From DASVLX01 sp035552275 (GTDB taxonomy: Bacteria; Actinomycetota; Actinomycetes; Mycobacteriales; Pseudonocardiaceae), in assembly GCA_035552275.1 (NCBI GenBank), contig DASZLR010000141.1:1-64000 (forward strand): a DNA stretch of 64,000 bases. Reading direction: 5' to 3'. Of the stretch, positions 1-9,006 are shown piece by piece (within the stretch, counting starts at the first letter, position 1; each line of letters begins with the position of its first letter). The position numbers and the translations under genes were made by a program. The notes below the pieces were generated by a model that saw only the letters and a program-made list of their open reading frames with translations, made no database searches and was not told the DNA's origin.

Positions 1-1
1 C

Positions 2-1141
2 ACTCCGGTGATCACGCCGATCGGCATCGCTCCCAACAAGAGCACGCAGTACGACCCGCAGGACGCTCCGGCGACCGCCGGCGCCGGTGGTGGTGGCGGT
101 GGTGGCAACGGTCCAGGCACGGGCACCCTGACCGGCAACCCCGGACCATTCGGCGGCATCCCGCTGCTCGGGCTGCTGAACCTGATCAGCGGCCTGATCA
201 ACCTGCAGAACTGTAAGGGGGCACTGTCCTGCACCGCGGCCGCGCTCGCCTTCCTGCCCGGTGGTGGCGCCCTGGACGGCCTGACGACCAGCGAGGGCTT
301 GGACGGCCTCGCCGGGGACGAATCGGGCCTGGCCAGCGATTGCGCGATCGGTGCTACACACAGCTTCGCTGGGTCGACGCAGGTGTTGATGGCCGACGAC
401 ACCAGCGAGCCGATCAAGGACGTGAAGGTCGGCGATGTCATCAAGAACGCCGAACCGGACGGCAAGACCGAGACACACAAGGTCGATGACGTCCACACCA
501 CCCGAACGGACACCGACTTCACCGACCTGACCGTGTCGACCGGCAAGAGTTCGAGCATGGTCACCAGCACCCAGAACCATCCGTACTGGGATGTCACCCA
601 GGATCAGTTCGTCACCGCCGCGAACCTGCATGTCGGGGACCGGCTGCAGACTGACAGCAACACAACCGTCACGGTCGCTACCGTCCGCAACTACACTGCC
701 TCGCAGGTCACCTACGACCTCACCATCGACGACCTCCACACCTACTACGTCGAAGCCGGCAACACCCCCGTCCTCGTCCACAACGCCGGAGGCTGTGGTC
801 CGCTCGACAACGGGTACAAATGGCCGAGAAACAATGGCTTCGAAGGTCCGTCGGTAACCGTCAATATTCCAGACGGGTATCAGTTTGACCGTTACGGCGG
901 AATACCGGACAAGGACCCTGGCCGGTTCGCTTCTCCAGCGGGGACTCCGTTCGAAATGCGCGGCCTACCTTCGAGTTCCCTCTCTCGACTTTTCACAACC
1001 TACGAAGTGGTACGTCCATTCGATGTTCAAACGGGAATGGTTCGTCCCTGGGGAGGTCAGCCTGGCGGCGGCTTCCAGCTCAACTTCTCAAGCTCCATTG
1101 CTGAGTTGCTTAAGGAAGGTTATATCAGGGTGGTTCCGTGA
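2..1141 (+). CDS. C-terminal part of a polymorphic toxin: Hint domain plus TNT (NAD glycohydrolase-like) domain; 5' end outside window
   Basis: The frame is open to the left edge, so this is the end of a larger secreted toxin. The first possible start inside the window is a GTG at 8, and residues are counted from there. Residues 20-100 are Gly-rich and hydrophobic. Residues 112-260 form a Hint (self-processing) domain: HSF at 118-120, VGD at 141-143, a TxxxHPYW-type block near 187-194, and an end at HTYYV...VLVHNA (244-260). From about 276 to 377 is a TNT-like domain: DRYGG, RFASPAGTPF, RGLP and GGQPGGGFQ are the recognisable blocks. TNT domains hydrolyse NAD+; Hint domains release the toxin tip. 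The residue just before HSF is Thr, with the nearest Cys six residues before the His (C112), so autocleavage competence is uncertain. The stop overlaps the immunity gene by one base. Confidence 0.85.
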   Translation, partial: TPVITPIGIAPNKSTQYDPQDAPATAGAGGGGGGGNGPGTGTLTGNPGPFGGIPLLGLLNLISGLINLQNCKGALSCTAAALAFLPGGGALDGLTTSEGLDGLAGDESGLASDCAIGATHSFAGSTQVLMADDTSEPIKDVKVGDVIKNAEPDGKTETHKVDDVHTTRTDTDFTDLTVSTGKSSSMVTSTQNHPYWDVTQDQFVTAANLHVGDRLQTDSNTTVTVATVRNYTASQVTYDLTIDDLHTYYVEAGNTPVLVHNAGGCGPLDNGYKWPRNNGFEGPSVTVNIPDGYQFDRYGGIPDKDPGRFASPAGTPFEMRGLPSSSLSRLFTTYEVVRPFDVQTGMVRPWGGQPGGGFQLNFSSSIAELLKEGYIRVVP

Positions 1142-1362
1142 TGAATATTGTCGAGCTGAAGACTGCGCTAGAAGATGGCGGATTTAGGTCCGACGGATAT
1201 CGGATACTGGAAGCTCCAGACGAGAGTACCTGGTGCATTAAGAAGCAAGGAAAGACCTGGTTGGTCTTCTACTTTGAGCGCGGCGCAAAGCGGGATTTGC
1301 AGAGGTTCAGGGAGGAGAGCGCCGCCTGCGAGTACTGCTACAACAGGATCGTCCATGGATGA
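1141..1362 (+). CDS. Small immunity-like protein for the TNT toxin
   Basis: This 73-aa acidic protein starts at an ATG that shares one base with the toxin stop (TGATG); a GTG one codon earlier (1138) is also possible. It contains WCIKKQGKTW and an EESAACEYCY segment and has no signal or membrane segment, so it should stay in the cytoplasm. Its position directly behind a TNT toxin tip, with translational coupling, is the classic arrangement for a cognate immunity factor. I infer the role mainly from position. The sequence is not clearly related to the larger mycobacterial IFT. If it binds the TNT domain, it would block NAD+ hydrolysis in the producer and its kin. Confidence 0.6.
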   Translation: MNIVELKTALEDGGFRSDGYRILEAPDESTWCIKKQGKTWLVFYFERGAKRDLQRFREESAACEYCYNRIVHG

Positions 1363-1594
1363 CGTCAGCTCGTGGAGTGCGTCGGTCCCGATTTCAGCTC
1401 TACAAGGGACCGGCACCTTCGTCTCGCCAGCAGGCGAACCTTTTGCCGGAAGAGCATTGCCGACTACTATCGGGGATCTCCAAGGTTGGTCGGGGAGTCT
1501 GTCTCGCCGGGCTCGACGGGTGGTTGCGCAGCGTGATCGGATGACGTTGGTTGATCTGACCCGCCCCGAAGTTTCCGCACAGTGGATCAGCTAA
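1355..1594 (+). pseudogene. Relic of a second TNT toxin module
   Basis: In the frame entered at ATG 1355 the translation contains GTFVSPAGEPFAGRALP at about 1405-1455. This matches the RFASPAGTPF...RGLP core of the TNT domain in the intact toxin just upstream. Nothing before it resembles the start of a TNT domain, and after about 1490 the frame reads as degenerate Arg-rich sequence. There is no FGQxGGGxQ-like block. It overlaps the end of the immunity gene by 8 bases. Broken toxin tips behind an active toxin/immunity pair are a usual product of tip exchange in polymorphic toxin loci. It could instead be a chance match, since the conserved stretch is short. Confidence 0.5.
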
Positions 1595-1695
1595 GACTCA
1601 CTTTTGGAAAGTGAGGGCGCGGGTGTCGGCGAGTCGCAGGACGTTTTCTTCTGAGTTTCGGGAACAGACCACGAAGATCGTGATCGAGGCATTCG

Positions 1696-2223
1696 CTACG
1701 CCGCGCGTCCCCGACCGTCCGGTCGAGTTTCGGAGTTGGTCTGCAACTGGCGCACTCGGGCAGGCCGGGCGTCGGCGACCGGGAAGACCCAGGTCCGGTA
1801 GCCCCACCAGCGGAGCGCGGTGCCGAGTAGGGTGCCGAGAATGATGCTGCTGACGAAATCGGCGACTTCCTGGGTGAACCGGCTGACCTCCGGCACGTAC
1901 AGGTGCAGGATGTAGCGGGACACCAGCTCCGGGACCAGGTTGATGCCGATGGCGATTGCGTTGACCAGGAAGAACAGCAGCGCTTCGTGGTGCGCCTGCC
2001 GGCCGCCTCGGGTGCTGAAGGACCACTGGCGGGACAGCACGTAGGAGACGATCGTGCTGGTGATGGTGGCGATGGCCAGCGCAGTCACCGGTTTGGCCTG
2101 GAGGATCGTCAGCTTGAGCGTGTAGTCCACCACCAGCGTCACCACGAACGCCGTGCCGCCGACCACGGCGAAGCGAAACAGCTCGCGATGCTTGTCTAGC
2201 AGGAAACGCTGTTGTCTCAGCAC
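1696..2223 (-). CDS. GtrA-family small membrane protein
   Basis: A 175-aa protein with four predicted membrane segments, at about residues 17-39, 50-68, 82-103 and 123-146. It begins with a KHRELFRFAVVGG-type segment and ends its membrane part with RWWGYRTWVF, the layout of GtrA/DPMS-like proteins (PF04138), which are usually 120-170 aa. Such proteins help move or modify polyprenyl-linked sugars for surface polysaccharides and, in mycobacteria, arabinogalactan. The start is GTG at 2223, with a GAAAGGG-like site about 11 bases upstream. The hydrophilic C-terminal tail of about 28 residues is Arg-rich and not part of the family. It stands alone on the minus strand. Confidence 0.8.
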   Translation of the reverse strand: MLRQQRFLLDKHRELFRFAVVGGTAFVVTLVVDYTLKLTILQAKPVTALAIATITSTIVSYVLSRQWSFSTRGGRQAHHEALLFFLVNAIAIGINLVPELVSRYILHLYVPEVSRFTQEVADFVSSIILGTLLGTALRWWGYRTWVFPVADARPARVRQLQTNSETRPDGRGRAA

Positions 2224-2568
2224 TGGTCCAGCGCCCTTTCCCCGTTCCTCGCGCCATTGCGAAACTGGCGACGCCGGATGGCCAGATGAACACGGCCGAT
2301 CACGGACGGCCGAAGTCTCCCACCGGTGAAGCTGGACGACAATACGGGATCTAGCGTTGATGGCCTAGTTGTGGCTGAGACTCCAAGGCCCAGCTCGGAA
2401 CCCTCAGCGCAGTGACAAGCCCGACGGCCAGCGAATCTTGTCTTTGTCCGTTTTGCGTCTGGCGGTTGTGTGCCCCAGGCCACCCGGCTACCGTACCCAC
2501 CGGTAGCCAGTGCCGGCGATCGGCAGACGTGTGTTCGGACAACGGAGTCAGCGGTAGGTATTCGACGT

Positions 2569-3396
2569 ATGGATAATCCTCGCTCGGGCTCGATGGCTCG
2601 CCGGCTCGGCCGCGTCGGGGCTGTGGGCCTCGCGGTGGTCGCAACGGTGGCTGCAGTCGGTGTCAGCAGCGCCAGCACCAGGCAGACTGGTCCTGGTCCG
2701 CAGGCCACCCCGGCATCGTTGATCACCGCAGCCGCTGTCGGCAATGTGGCTCCGAACGATGGTCCGCCGCCCAGTGATTACCCCCCTGATCCGAGTGGCG
2801 GCGGGTGCACGACAAAGTACCTGCACCTCCAGTACGACGTCACCGTCAAAACCACGATCAACAATCTCGGCGAGCACGGCGAGAACCTCGTAATCAACGG
2901 TGGCCTGTTCGATGCATGCTTGAACCTTGGACAGCCGAAGGACAACCTCACTGGCGACATCATCCTGCCGGGAGCCCGTGGTTCGTTCCTCGCCTTCCGA
3001 TTCATGCCGGTGAGCGCCGATACCACGTTCACCAGCCAGCCGGTGTACGGCACCTTCGCCAGTGGCAAGTTGAACACGACGATTTTCAGCACGATCGGCC
3101 TGGCCAACTCCACTGTCAACGGAGTGTCACTACCCATGGGCACGTGCCAGACCGTGACTCCGGTGAAGGTGCCGATCGTGGATGGACCGTCGCCACCGCT
3201 GGGGTATGGGTTGCCGCCGGTCACCTACACCAGTCCGGTGACCATTCCGAGTTTCGGTCCTTGCATGGCTCAGGGGCCTGACAGCGGCGACCAACTGGGG
3301 CTGCTGTTCACCAAGCTGATCTCTGCGGGCGGCGGCACGGTGTACAGCACGTTGACGTACAAGTGCACCTTCGGCAACCAGCAGCATCCCTGCTGA
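2569..3396 (+). CDS. Secreted protein related to the C-domain of the downstream paralog family
   Basis: Start ATG 2569 or ATG 2593. The second directly precedes a signal peptide (ARRLGR then a hydrophobic core ending at SSAS), so in either case the product is exported. The mature part has a Pro-rich stretch (PPPSDYPPDPSGGG) followed by one beta-rich domain with LNTTIFSTIGLANSTVNGVSLPMGTCQTVTP. The same order of motifs (GxxNxDVKE...VSIFGIPLVSNSTTCQTT) is found in the C-terminal domains of the proteins at 9007-17180, so I regard it as a distant single-domain relative. Cysteines in TCQTV and FGPCM, and the C-terminal pair, may form disulfides. There is no anchor motif. The function is unknown. 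The gene is followed after 60 bp by an Mce-associated-like gene on the same strand. Confidence 0.7.
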   Translation: MDNPRSGSMARRLGRVGAVGLAVVATVAAVGVSSASTRQTGPGPQATPASLITAAAVGNVAPNDGPPPSDYPPDPSGGGCTTKYLHLQYDVTVKTTINNLGEHGENLVINGGLFDACLNLGQPKDNLTGDIILPGARGSFLAFRFMPVSADTTFTSQPVYGTFASGKLNTTIFSTIGLANSTVNGVSLPMGTCQTVTPVKVPIVDGPSPPLGYGLPPVTYTSPVTIPSFGPCMAQGPDSGDQLGLLFTKLISAGGGTVYSTLTYKCTFGNQQHPC

Positions 3397-3456
3397 CATC
3401 TGATCTTCTGACCGCACCGCCCACCCACCACGAGGAAATCCCCACCTGGAGTGACC

Positions 3457-4023
3457 ATGACACAAGTGCAGACGCCCCCCACGCGGAGAAGCCGTCCGGG
3501 CCGCAGCGGCGGTCGGCGATGGCTGCCGATCCTGATCATCGTCATTGTCGTCGTGGGCTTGGGTATCGGGGCTTTCGCGATCGTCAATGCGATCAACACC
3601 AGCAACCACAACAAGCAGGTCGCCGCCGACAACACCGCCGCTGGACAGGTCGCGCTACAGGACGGCCTGAAGGACATCGGCGTGATGAACACGATGGACT
3701 ACACCCACGTCACCGCCGACCTGCAGGACTGGCTCAACGTCACCGCCGGCACGCTGCACGGTCAGCTCACCCAGGCCATGCAGGGCACCACGTTCCTCTT
3801 CACGTCCCAGCAGGTTCGGGTCACCGGCAAGGTCCTCACCTCGAAGGCGATGTCCGCTGACTCGGCCGCCGGAACCGCGCTGATCGGCGGCACCGAGGAC
3901 GTGACCCGGATTCAGGGCAACGGGACGCCGCAGGTCATCCACGAGATCTTCACCGCCAACATGCAGAACACCCCCACCGGCTGGAAGATCACCCAGTACA
4001 CGACCACCCCGGCGCGCAACTGA
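3457..4023 (+). CDS. Mce-associated-like single-pass membrane protein
   Basis: A 188-aa protein. ATG 3457 is preferred over GTG 3451 because GGAG at 3448-3451 lies 5 bases before the ATG. An Arg-rich cytoplasmic N-terminus (PTRRSRPGRSGGRR) precedes one long transmembrane segment (about 22-47) and an extracellular domain of about 140 residues containing TADLQDWLNVTAGTL, FLFTSQQVRVTGKVL and a final GWKITQYTTTP. That layout and the VTG...GWKI ending match Mce-associated membrane proteins (Mam/NTF2-like), which support Mce transporters at the membrane. It is 15 kb from the mce operon here, so a link is an inference. It forms a short same-strand pair with the secreted gene at 2569. Confidence 0.6.
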   Translation: MTQVQTPPTRRSRPGRSGGRRWLPILIIVIVVVGLGIGAFAIVNAINTSNHNKQVAADNTAAGQVALQDGLKDIGVMNTMDYTHVTADLQDWLNVTAGTLHGQLTQAMQGTTFLFTSQQVRVTGKVLTSKAMSADSAAGTALIGGTEDVTRIQGNGTPQVIHEIFTANMQNTPTGWKITQYTTTPARN

Positions 4024-4042
4024 AGCCGCCAGGACAGCACAA

Positions 4043-4080
4043 ACGAGTGCCCGACCGGATTGATCCGGTCGGGCACTCGT
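4043..4080. terminator. Bidirectional hairpin terminator
   Basis: A perfect inverted repeat (arms 4043-4060 and 4063-4080) lies between the plus-strand gene ending at 4023 and the minus-strand PucR gene ending at 4095. It can serve both. Confidence 0.85.
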
Positions 4081-4094
4081 TATCTCAGTTCAGG

Positions 4095-5450
4095 TCAGCC
4101 GGCCTCGGCGGCGACCACCGGTTCCGCGATCAGCGGTTCGATGATGTCGGAGCCGCCGAGGCCCTGCAATGCCCGCAGGGCGACCTCCATCTCGAACCGG
4201 TCGTTCGGGTCGTTCATCCGGTCGCCGAACAGCCCTTCGAGTTGGTGCAGCCGGTTGCGCACGGTCTGCGGGTGGACGTCCAGCGACTGCGCCACCTCCG
4301 CCACGTTTCCCCGGGTTTTCAGCCAGGCCAACAACGTCTCCGACAGCCGGGTGCGCTGCGTGCTGGACAGCTCCGCGAGCGGCCGCAACGCGCGGGCGGC
4401 CAGCTCATTGGCCAGTGAGGTGTCACTGAACAGCCACAGCGTGGTCAGCCGCTCGGTGCACCAGGTGACCGGCTTGTCCTCGATCAGCCCGCGGTGCACC
4501 AGCCCGAGCGTTTTCTGGGCCCAGCGCAACGACTTCGGCGCGTCTCGCAGCCGAACCTTCGGCCCGACCGCGGCCCACCATCCCCGCATGCCGGCGTTCA
4601 GGCCGCTGAGCTGATGCTCATCGGCCTCGGACACCAACAGGCAGGGATTGTTGCTTTCCAGGTCTACCAGGATGTTGGCGGCCACCTCAGGGACACTGGG
4701 GTGTCGGCGGGAGTCCCGCGCCTCCAGCGCGATCGGGATTACCCGCTCCGGCAGCGCCCAGCCAGCCGACCGCGCGGCGCTGGCGATCAGCGCCGGACCC
4801 GACGGCGGCTCGGCCAGCAGCAGTTTCAGCAGCCGCCGGCGGCGCACCTCATTGGCGCCGGCTTGCCTGGCCTGCGCCGAGGCGAATCCCTCGATGGACA
4901 GCGCGGACAGTTCGTCCATGTAGGCGAAGATCGCCTCCGCCAACAGGCACAGTGTGCTGATCGGGATGTTGGCCTGTTCGCCGAGTTGGGCCATCCGCCG
5001 CCAGGAGACCCGCGCGCCGATTCGATACGCCGCCTGCAGGAGATCAAGATTGCGGCCCTCCTGCAACTCGTGTCGGCCCAGGTTGCGAAACAGCGCCTCA
5101 CGGTCTTTCTGCGGCCCGGTCGGATCGGCCAGCCGGTCCAGAAAATGCTCGATGGCGTGCTGGATGCCGTGCGCGAGGGTGCGGCCGTAGGAGCCGTCCA
5201 GGGTCTGCGCGTAGTCCGGGATCGAGCGGTTGATCTCCTGCAACACCTCGGCGGCCATGTCCGGCACCCGTGGTCGGTACAGGCTCGCGAGCTCGCTGGG
5301 CAGTAGGGACCACAGGTGGATCACTCGATCGCGACTGGTGCCGATACGGAATGTGTCCGTCTCCGGATAGGGCGCGAGCAGGGAATCGAAAGTGATCGAC
5401 ATGCGGTCCAATGGAGCGTCCTGCCATCCTCCATGCGAGTCGGACACCAT
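4095..5450 (-). CDS. PucR/CdaR-type transcription regulator 1
   Basis: The ATG at 5450 is chosen because GGAGG lies 5 bases upstream; this gives 451 aa, 26 fewer than the longest frame. The N-terminal half is a helical sensor-like region containing an LGRHELQEGRNLDLLQAAYRIG stretch, followed by a CdaR-like middle region (VPEVAANILVDLESNNPCLLV). The C-terminal PucR helix-turn-helix (PF13556) reads LLAWLKTRGNVAEVAQSL then VHPQTVRNRLHQLE (about residues 375-415). Such regulators control metabolic genes in response to small ligands. It is one of three close paralogs in this window (the others end at 5784 and 54206), all near lipid genes. The target and ligand are unknown. It is convergent with the gene ending at 4023. 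Confidence 0.85.
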   Translation of the reverse strand: MVSDSHGGWQDAPLDRMSITFDSLLAPYPETDTFRIGTSRDRVIHLWSLLPSELASLYRPRVPDMAAEVLQEINRSIPDYAQTLDGSYGRTLAHGIQHAIEHFLDRLADPTGPQKDREALFRNLGRHELQEGRNLDLLQAAYRIGARVSWRRMAQLGEQANIPISTLCLLAEAIFAYMDELSALSIEGFASAQARQAGANEVRRRRLLKLLLAEPPSGPALIASAARSAGWALPERVIPIALEARDSRRHPSVPEVAANILVDLESNNPCLLVSEADEHQLSGLNAGMRGWWAAVGPKVRLRDAPKSLRWAQKTLGLVHRGLIEDKPVTWCTERLTTLWLFSDTSLANELAARALRPLAELSSTQRTRLSETLLAWLKTRGNVAEVAQSLDVHPQTVRNRLHQLEGLFGDRMNDPNDRFEMEVALRALQGLGGSDIIEPLIAEPVVAAEAG

Positions 5451-5783
5451 GAACCCCTCCTGGTCGCTTCGCGCATGCCCGCGCGAAGCATCGGCCACGC
5501 CCAATCGCATGACAGCGCGCCCGCCCACGGCGGAGAATCGGCTCCCCCGGAGGACAGCACAGACCGAGGGCAGCAGAGACCAATGCGCGCCGCTCCAGCG
5601 TTTTGACCGTGTCAGCGTACGTGCTCTGGCTGTCAGTATCTACTGCCCGCGCAATTACGTCAGTACTGCGTTCGGGTGGTTGAGAAATGTCAACAATCTA
5701 CGTATAGGAAAGCTGTCATACCGGCGACAAACGGGGGGCGGCAATCTGTCGCCGGTCGACAGTTGTTCGGGTCAGACTCCTGA
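5451..5783. other. Intergenic region with a hairpin terminator behind regulator 2
   Basis: This 333-bp stretch carries the promoter of the gene starting at 5450. A perfect 10-bp inverted repeat (5720-5729 and 5747-5756, GTCGCCGGT arms) sits 28 bases past the stop of the minus-strand regulator ending at 5784 and is probably its terminator. I see no further gene. Confidence 0.55.
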
Positions 5784-7130
5784 TCACCGGCCGGCGGCGG
5801 TTTCCAGCGCGACGTCCGGGTTCTCGTCGTTGCCGCGCAGCAGTTCCTGCGCCCGCAGCGCGATCTCCATCTCCAGCCGGTCGTCGGCGTTGTTCAGCCG
5901 CTCGCCGAACAGGTTCTGCAGCTGGTGCATCCGGTACCGCACGGTCTGCGGGTGCACGCCCAACTCGTTGGCGATGTCCAGCGCGCTGCCCCTGGTGCGC
6001 AGCCAGGTCAGCAGCGTCTCGGCCAGCCGCGCCCGCTGCTTTCCGGTGAGCGGCTCCAGCGGCGCCAGGCTGCGGTTCGCCAGCTCCTTGATCAGGAACT
6101 CGTCGGCCAGCAGCCACAACGTCGACAGGTGGTCCCGGCACTGGGTGATCGACTGGTCGCCGATCACGCCGCGCTTCACCAGGCCCATCGCCCGGCGCGC
6201 CCAGCGCAGCGACACCGGCGCGTCGGACAGCAGCACGGTCGGCCCGACAGCCGCCCGCCAGCCCTGCAACTCCGGTTCCAGGTTCCGCAGGTGCTTGTCC
6301 GGGTCCGAGGTGATCAGGCAGGGCGTGTCGCCCTCCAGGTCCATCAGCACGCCGTCGTCCAACATCGGCGTCGGCCGCTCGTGCCGGTCGCCGGGGAATT
6401 CCAGCGCCACCACGGCGACCCGCTCCGGCACGTTCCACCGGGCGGCCTCGGCGAGACTGGTGATGGCGTGCGTGGACACCGCCGGCTCGGCCAGGATCAG
6501 TTCCAGCAGCCGCCGCCGGCGGCGTTCCAGGGTGCCGGCCGCGCGGGCCTGCGCCTCGGTGTAGCCCTCGATGGCCAGCGCGGACATCTCATCCACGTAG
6601 GCGAAAACGGCTTCGGCGGCGGTGCAGAGAATCTCGGCGGGCTGGTGCACGGCCTGGCCGTACTCGGCCACGTGCCGCCAGGCGACCCGGCCGCCGACCC
6701 GAGCGGCGGTCTGCAGGCAGTCCATGTTGCGGCCCTCGGCGAACTCCCGCCGGCCGACATAGCGATAGAACTCGGCCCACTGCTCGTAGGAGGCGCCCGG
6801 GTTGCCGACGTTGTCGATGCAGGTGGTGATCGCGAACCGGACCGCGTCGATCACAGCCTGGCGGTAGGTGTCCATCGACTGCGCGTACTCGGGAACCGCG
6901 CGCCGAATCTCCTGCACCATGTCGACGGCCATCCGGTCGACCACCCGGCGGAACCGGATGCCGTGCTCCTTCGGGATGGACGACCACAGCCGGTTGGCGC
7001 GGCTGAAGTGCCGGGCCTGTATGGGGGCGTTGCCGTTGCGGGTTGGGGTTGCTGGCTGGCGATTGCCCGGCTTGGCCTCCGGGCGAGGCACCATTGTTCG
7101 TTGGGCCTGTCCGTGCACACCTGTCACCAT
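5784..7130 (-). CDS. PucR/CdaR-type transcription regulator 2
   Basis: A 448-aa protein with ATG 7130 and AGGAGG about 7 bases upstream. The architecture is as in regulator 1: a helical N-terminal half with GRREFAEGRNMDCLQTAARVGGRVAW, a middle CdaR-like region, and a C-terminal PucR HTH (TWLRTRGSALDIANELGVH then PQTVRYRMHQL). It ends with an acidic tail after LEMEIALRAQELL. The blocks DAPVSLRWARRAMGLV and LSTLWLLADE recur in all three paralogs, so they are one family produced by duplication. It probably autoregulates or acts on neighbouring lipid genes. The 280-bp upstream region contains an inverted TGTCA/TGACA pair that could be an operator. Confidence 0.85.
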   Translation of the reverse strand: MVTGVHGQAQRTMVPRPEAKPGNRQPATPTRNGNAPIQARHFSRANRLWSSIPKEHGIRFRRVVDRMAVDMVQEIRRAVPEYAQSMDTYRQAVIDAVRFAITTCIDNVGNPGASYEQWAEFYRYVGRREFAEGRNMDCLQTAARVGGRVAWRHVAEYGQAVHQPAEILCTAAEAVFAYVDEMSALAIEGYTEAQARAAGTLERRRRRLLELILAEPAVSTHAITSLAEAARWNVPERVAVVALEFPGDRHERPTPMLDDGVLMDLEGDTPCLITSDPDKHLRNLEPELQGWRAAVGPTVLLSDAPVSLRWARRAMGLVKRGVIGDQSITQCRDHLSTLWLLADEFLIKELANRSLAPLEPLTGKQRARLAETLLTWLRTRGSALDIANELGVHPQTVRYRMHQLQNLFGERLNNADDRLEMEIALRAQELLRGNDENPDVALETAAGR

Positions 7131-7285
7131 GACCCATCCTCCTTGGCCACTCCGCCAGACGAGTTCGTCGTCACACGGACCCGACTACTCCATCCGTGAC
7201 CATAGATTTTGTTACGCCAGTGTGTCAAAGGCCACCCGGTTTCGTTGTCACTTCACGCTATGGCGCTATCACCCGTGTCAAGTAT

Positions 7286-7301
7286 TGTCACAATTTTGAC
7301 A
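7286..7301. promoter_or_regulatory. Possible operator upstream of regulator 2 and the hydrolase
   Basis: TGTCA-N6-TGACA lies in the AT-richer 7131-7412 intergenic stretch, which is otherwise empty. The arms are short, so this is only a candidate. Confidence 0.25.
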
Positions 7302-7412
7302 GCGGATCGGTCGGAACATGCAAATTCCTGACAATGGCCGGTGACCGCTCAACTACTACGGACAGTAGTTACCGCTGGGTAGGGTCACTGCTGCGGAGTG
7401 AACGATCGACCG

Positions 7413-8360
7413 CTAGCTCACCAGGCGTGATGCCAACTCCGCGATGTCGATCTCCGCCGGCTTGGTGTCGGTCACGAACTGAATCAGCAGGTCGGCGAAT
7501 CGGCCAGGCTGAAAGCAATGTGGAAAGTGACCTGCGTCACGGAACACCTCACAGCGGCTGTCAGGTATCAGCTCGGCCGCGCGCCGGCCGTGGGCGAGCG
7601 GGATCAGCGGGTCGCGGTCGCCCCAGACGATCAGCGTCGGCACACCCGCCGACAGATGCAGCCGGTCGACGGCGCTGACCCGCTGGCCGTGCGGATCGAG
7701 CACCCCGCGTGCCGTCCAGAGGAAGGCCTGCCGCCGGTCCGGGTCGGCCAACGACGCGAAATGCCGGGCCAGTTCCCGTTGCTCGGCCGAGAACCGCACG
7801 CCCAGCCGCTCGGCCAGCCGGCCCAGTCGCGCGCCCACCGTCACGGTGACCGGGTTGGCGAGCAACGGAAGCACCAGGGGAGCGCCGGGCAGCGCGGCCG
7901 CGCGCAGCACCGCGCTGACCTCCGGGCCGAGGCCGCCGCTGTCCACCAGCACCAGCCGGCCGCACATGTCCGGGAACTGGTAGGCGAACTGCATGGCCAC
8001 CCCGCCACCGAGCGAGTGGCCGACCAGCGTCACGCGCTGATGACCCAGCAGCGCCAACAGATCCCGCACCGCGCAGGCGAGCGCGCCGAGCGAGTAGTCC
8101 GCGCGCGGCGCGGACGAGTCGCCGTGGCCGGGCAGGTCCGGCGCCAGCACCGGGCCGGGGAAACCCCGGTCGGCCAACTCTTCGAGCACCGCGGTCCAGG
8201 TGTGCGTGCTGCCGGCGATGCCGTGCAGCAGCACGACGGGATCGCCGGCGCCGGTGATAGGAGTGTCCACGGTGTTCGCCGGGTCGGGTCGGTACTCCCG
8301 GTAGCTCAGTTCGAGGCCGGGCACGGCGAGCCGGTGCGTGCTGATGGTCAAGTCGGTCAC
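7413..8360 (-). CDS. Alpha/beta hydrolase
   Basis: The GTG at 8360 is chosen as start (315 aa). The longer frame to 8564 is low-complexity, and a GAGAAGGG site lies just before this GTG. The fold is clear: VVLLHGIAG oxyanion region, PDLPGHG, nucleophile Ser116 in VGHSLGGG, acid in WGDRDPLIP, and catalytic His in DAGHFPH. These are single-domain esterase/C-C hydrolase-like enzymes of typical length, without signal peptide or membrane segment. In steroid- or aromatic-degrading actinomycetes such proteins can be meta-cleavage hydrolases, but nothing here fixes the substrate. The gene stands alone, with a long AT-richer gap downstream of the regulator and its own promoter region to the right. Confidence 0.8.
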   Translation of the reverse strand: MTDLTISTHRLAVPGLELSYREYRPDPANTVDTPITGAGDPVVLLHGIAGSTHTWTAVLEELADRGFPGPVLAPDLPGHGDSSAPRADYSLGALACAVRDLLALLGHQRVTLVGHSLGGGVAMQFAYQFPDMCGRLVLVDSGGLGPEVSAVLRAAALPGAPLVLPLLANPVTVTVGARLGRLAERLGVRFSAEQRELARHFASLADPDRRQAFLWTARGVLDPHGQRVSAVDRLHLSAGVPTLIVWGDRDPLIPLAHGRRAAELIPDSRCEVFRDAGHFPHCFQPGRFADLLIQFVTDTKPAEIDIAELASRLVS

Positions 8361-9006
8361 CCCTTCTCGATACCGGACAAAAGTTACTGGACTCGGCGCC
8401 GTCCGCCAGACCGCGTGATCAGGTGACTGTGGACCCTTGTTATCCGGGCACCGATTGTTCACGCTTGCCTTGTCCAGCGGTGATGGCCGAGTGGGCGGGC
8501 TGCCGCCGAGTTTGGACCGGCTTCGACCGGTCGTCGCGCCAGCCGCCGCAGGCCCCGGGGCCAAGTTACCGGAGCGTTCCTGTCCGGCATGCTAACGCTG
8601 AAGTCACCGTTACTCATCCGCGTGATAAACGACCGTTAGGTGATTGTCTCGGTTTGGCTCGCGTGTACTGTGGCCGCCACGTCGTCGGGGCTGGATAAGC
8701 CCGCGACCTGGCCGTGAAGTGCGCGTTTGGGCGTATCAATGTGCGTCCTCGTGACAAGAACGGGCTGCCGGGTCGCGGTTTGCTGGAAGTCGCTGGCGCG
8801 GCCCGTTGTGGCCCTTGCCACCCTTACCTACCACCGGGTATGTTCCTGCCTCGTAGTCTGGCTCTTTAGGCCAGACAGGTGCCTGAGGAGGTGCTTTTTC
8901 ATCACGGACAGGCCAGAAATGTCCGAAGAAGAAAACCTGGCCTTCGTACGTGTTAGGTTTTTCGAGTTCTTTAACTTAAGTCTCGTGTCTAACGGGAGAC
9001 CAGAAA
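8361..9006. other. Intergenic region upstream of secreted protein A, with a leader hairpin
   Basis: No convincing gene is present. A 7-bp stem (GTCTGGC 8856-8862 with GCCAGAC 8870-8876) is followed by a purine-rich and then a T-rich stretch. A TAACTT hexamer at 8972-8977, like the -10 of the other paralogs, sits 30 bases before the start of A, but without the TTGA element 17 bases upstream. The ATG at 9007 is preceded by a GGGAG site. Confidence 0.4.

Noticed and set aside
7286..7301. TGTCA-N6-TGACA as a firm PucR operator
   Set aside because: Five-base arms occur often by chance; kept only as a low-confidence site.
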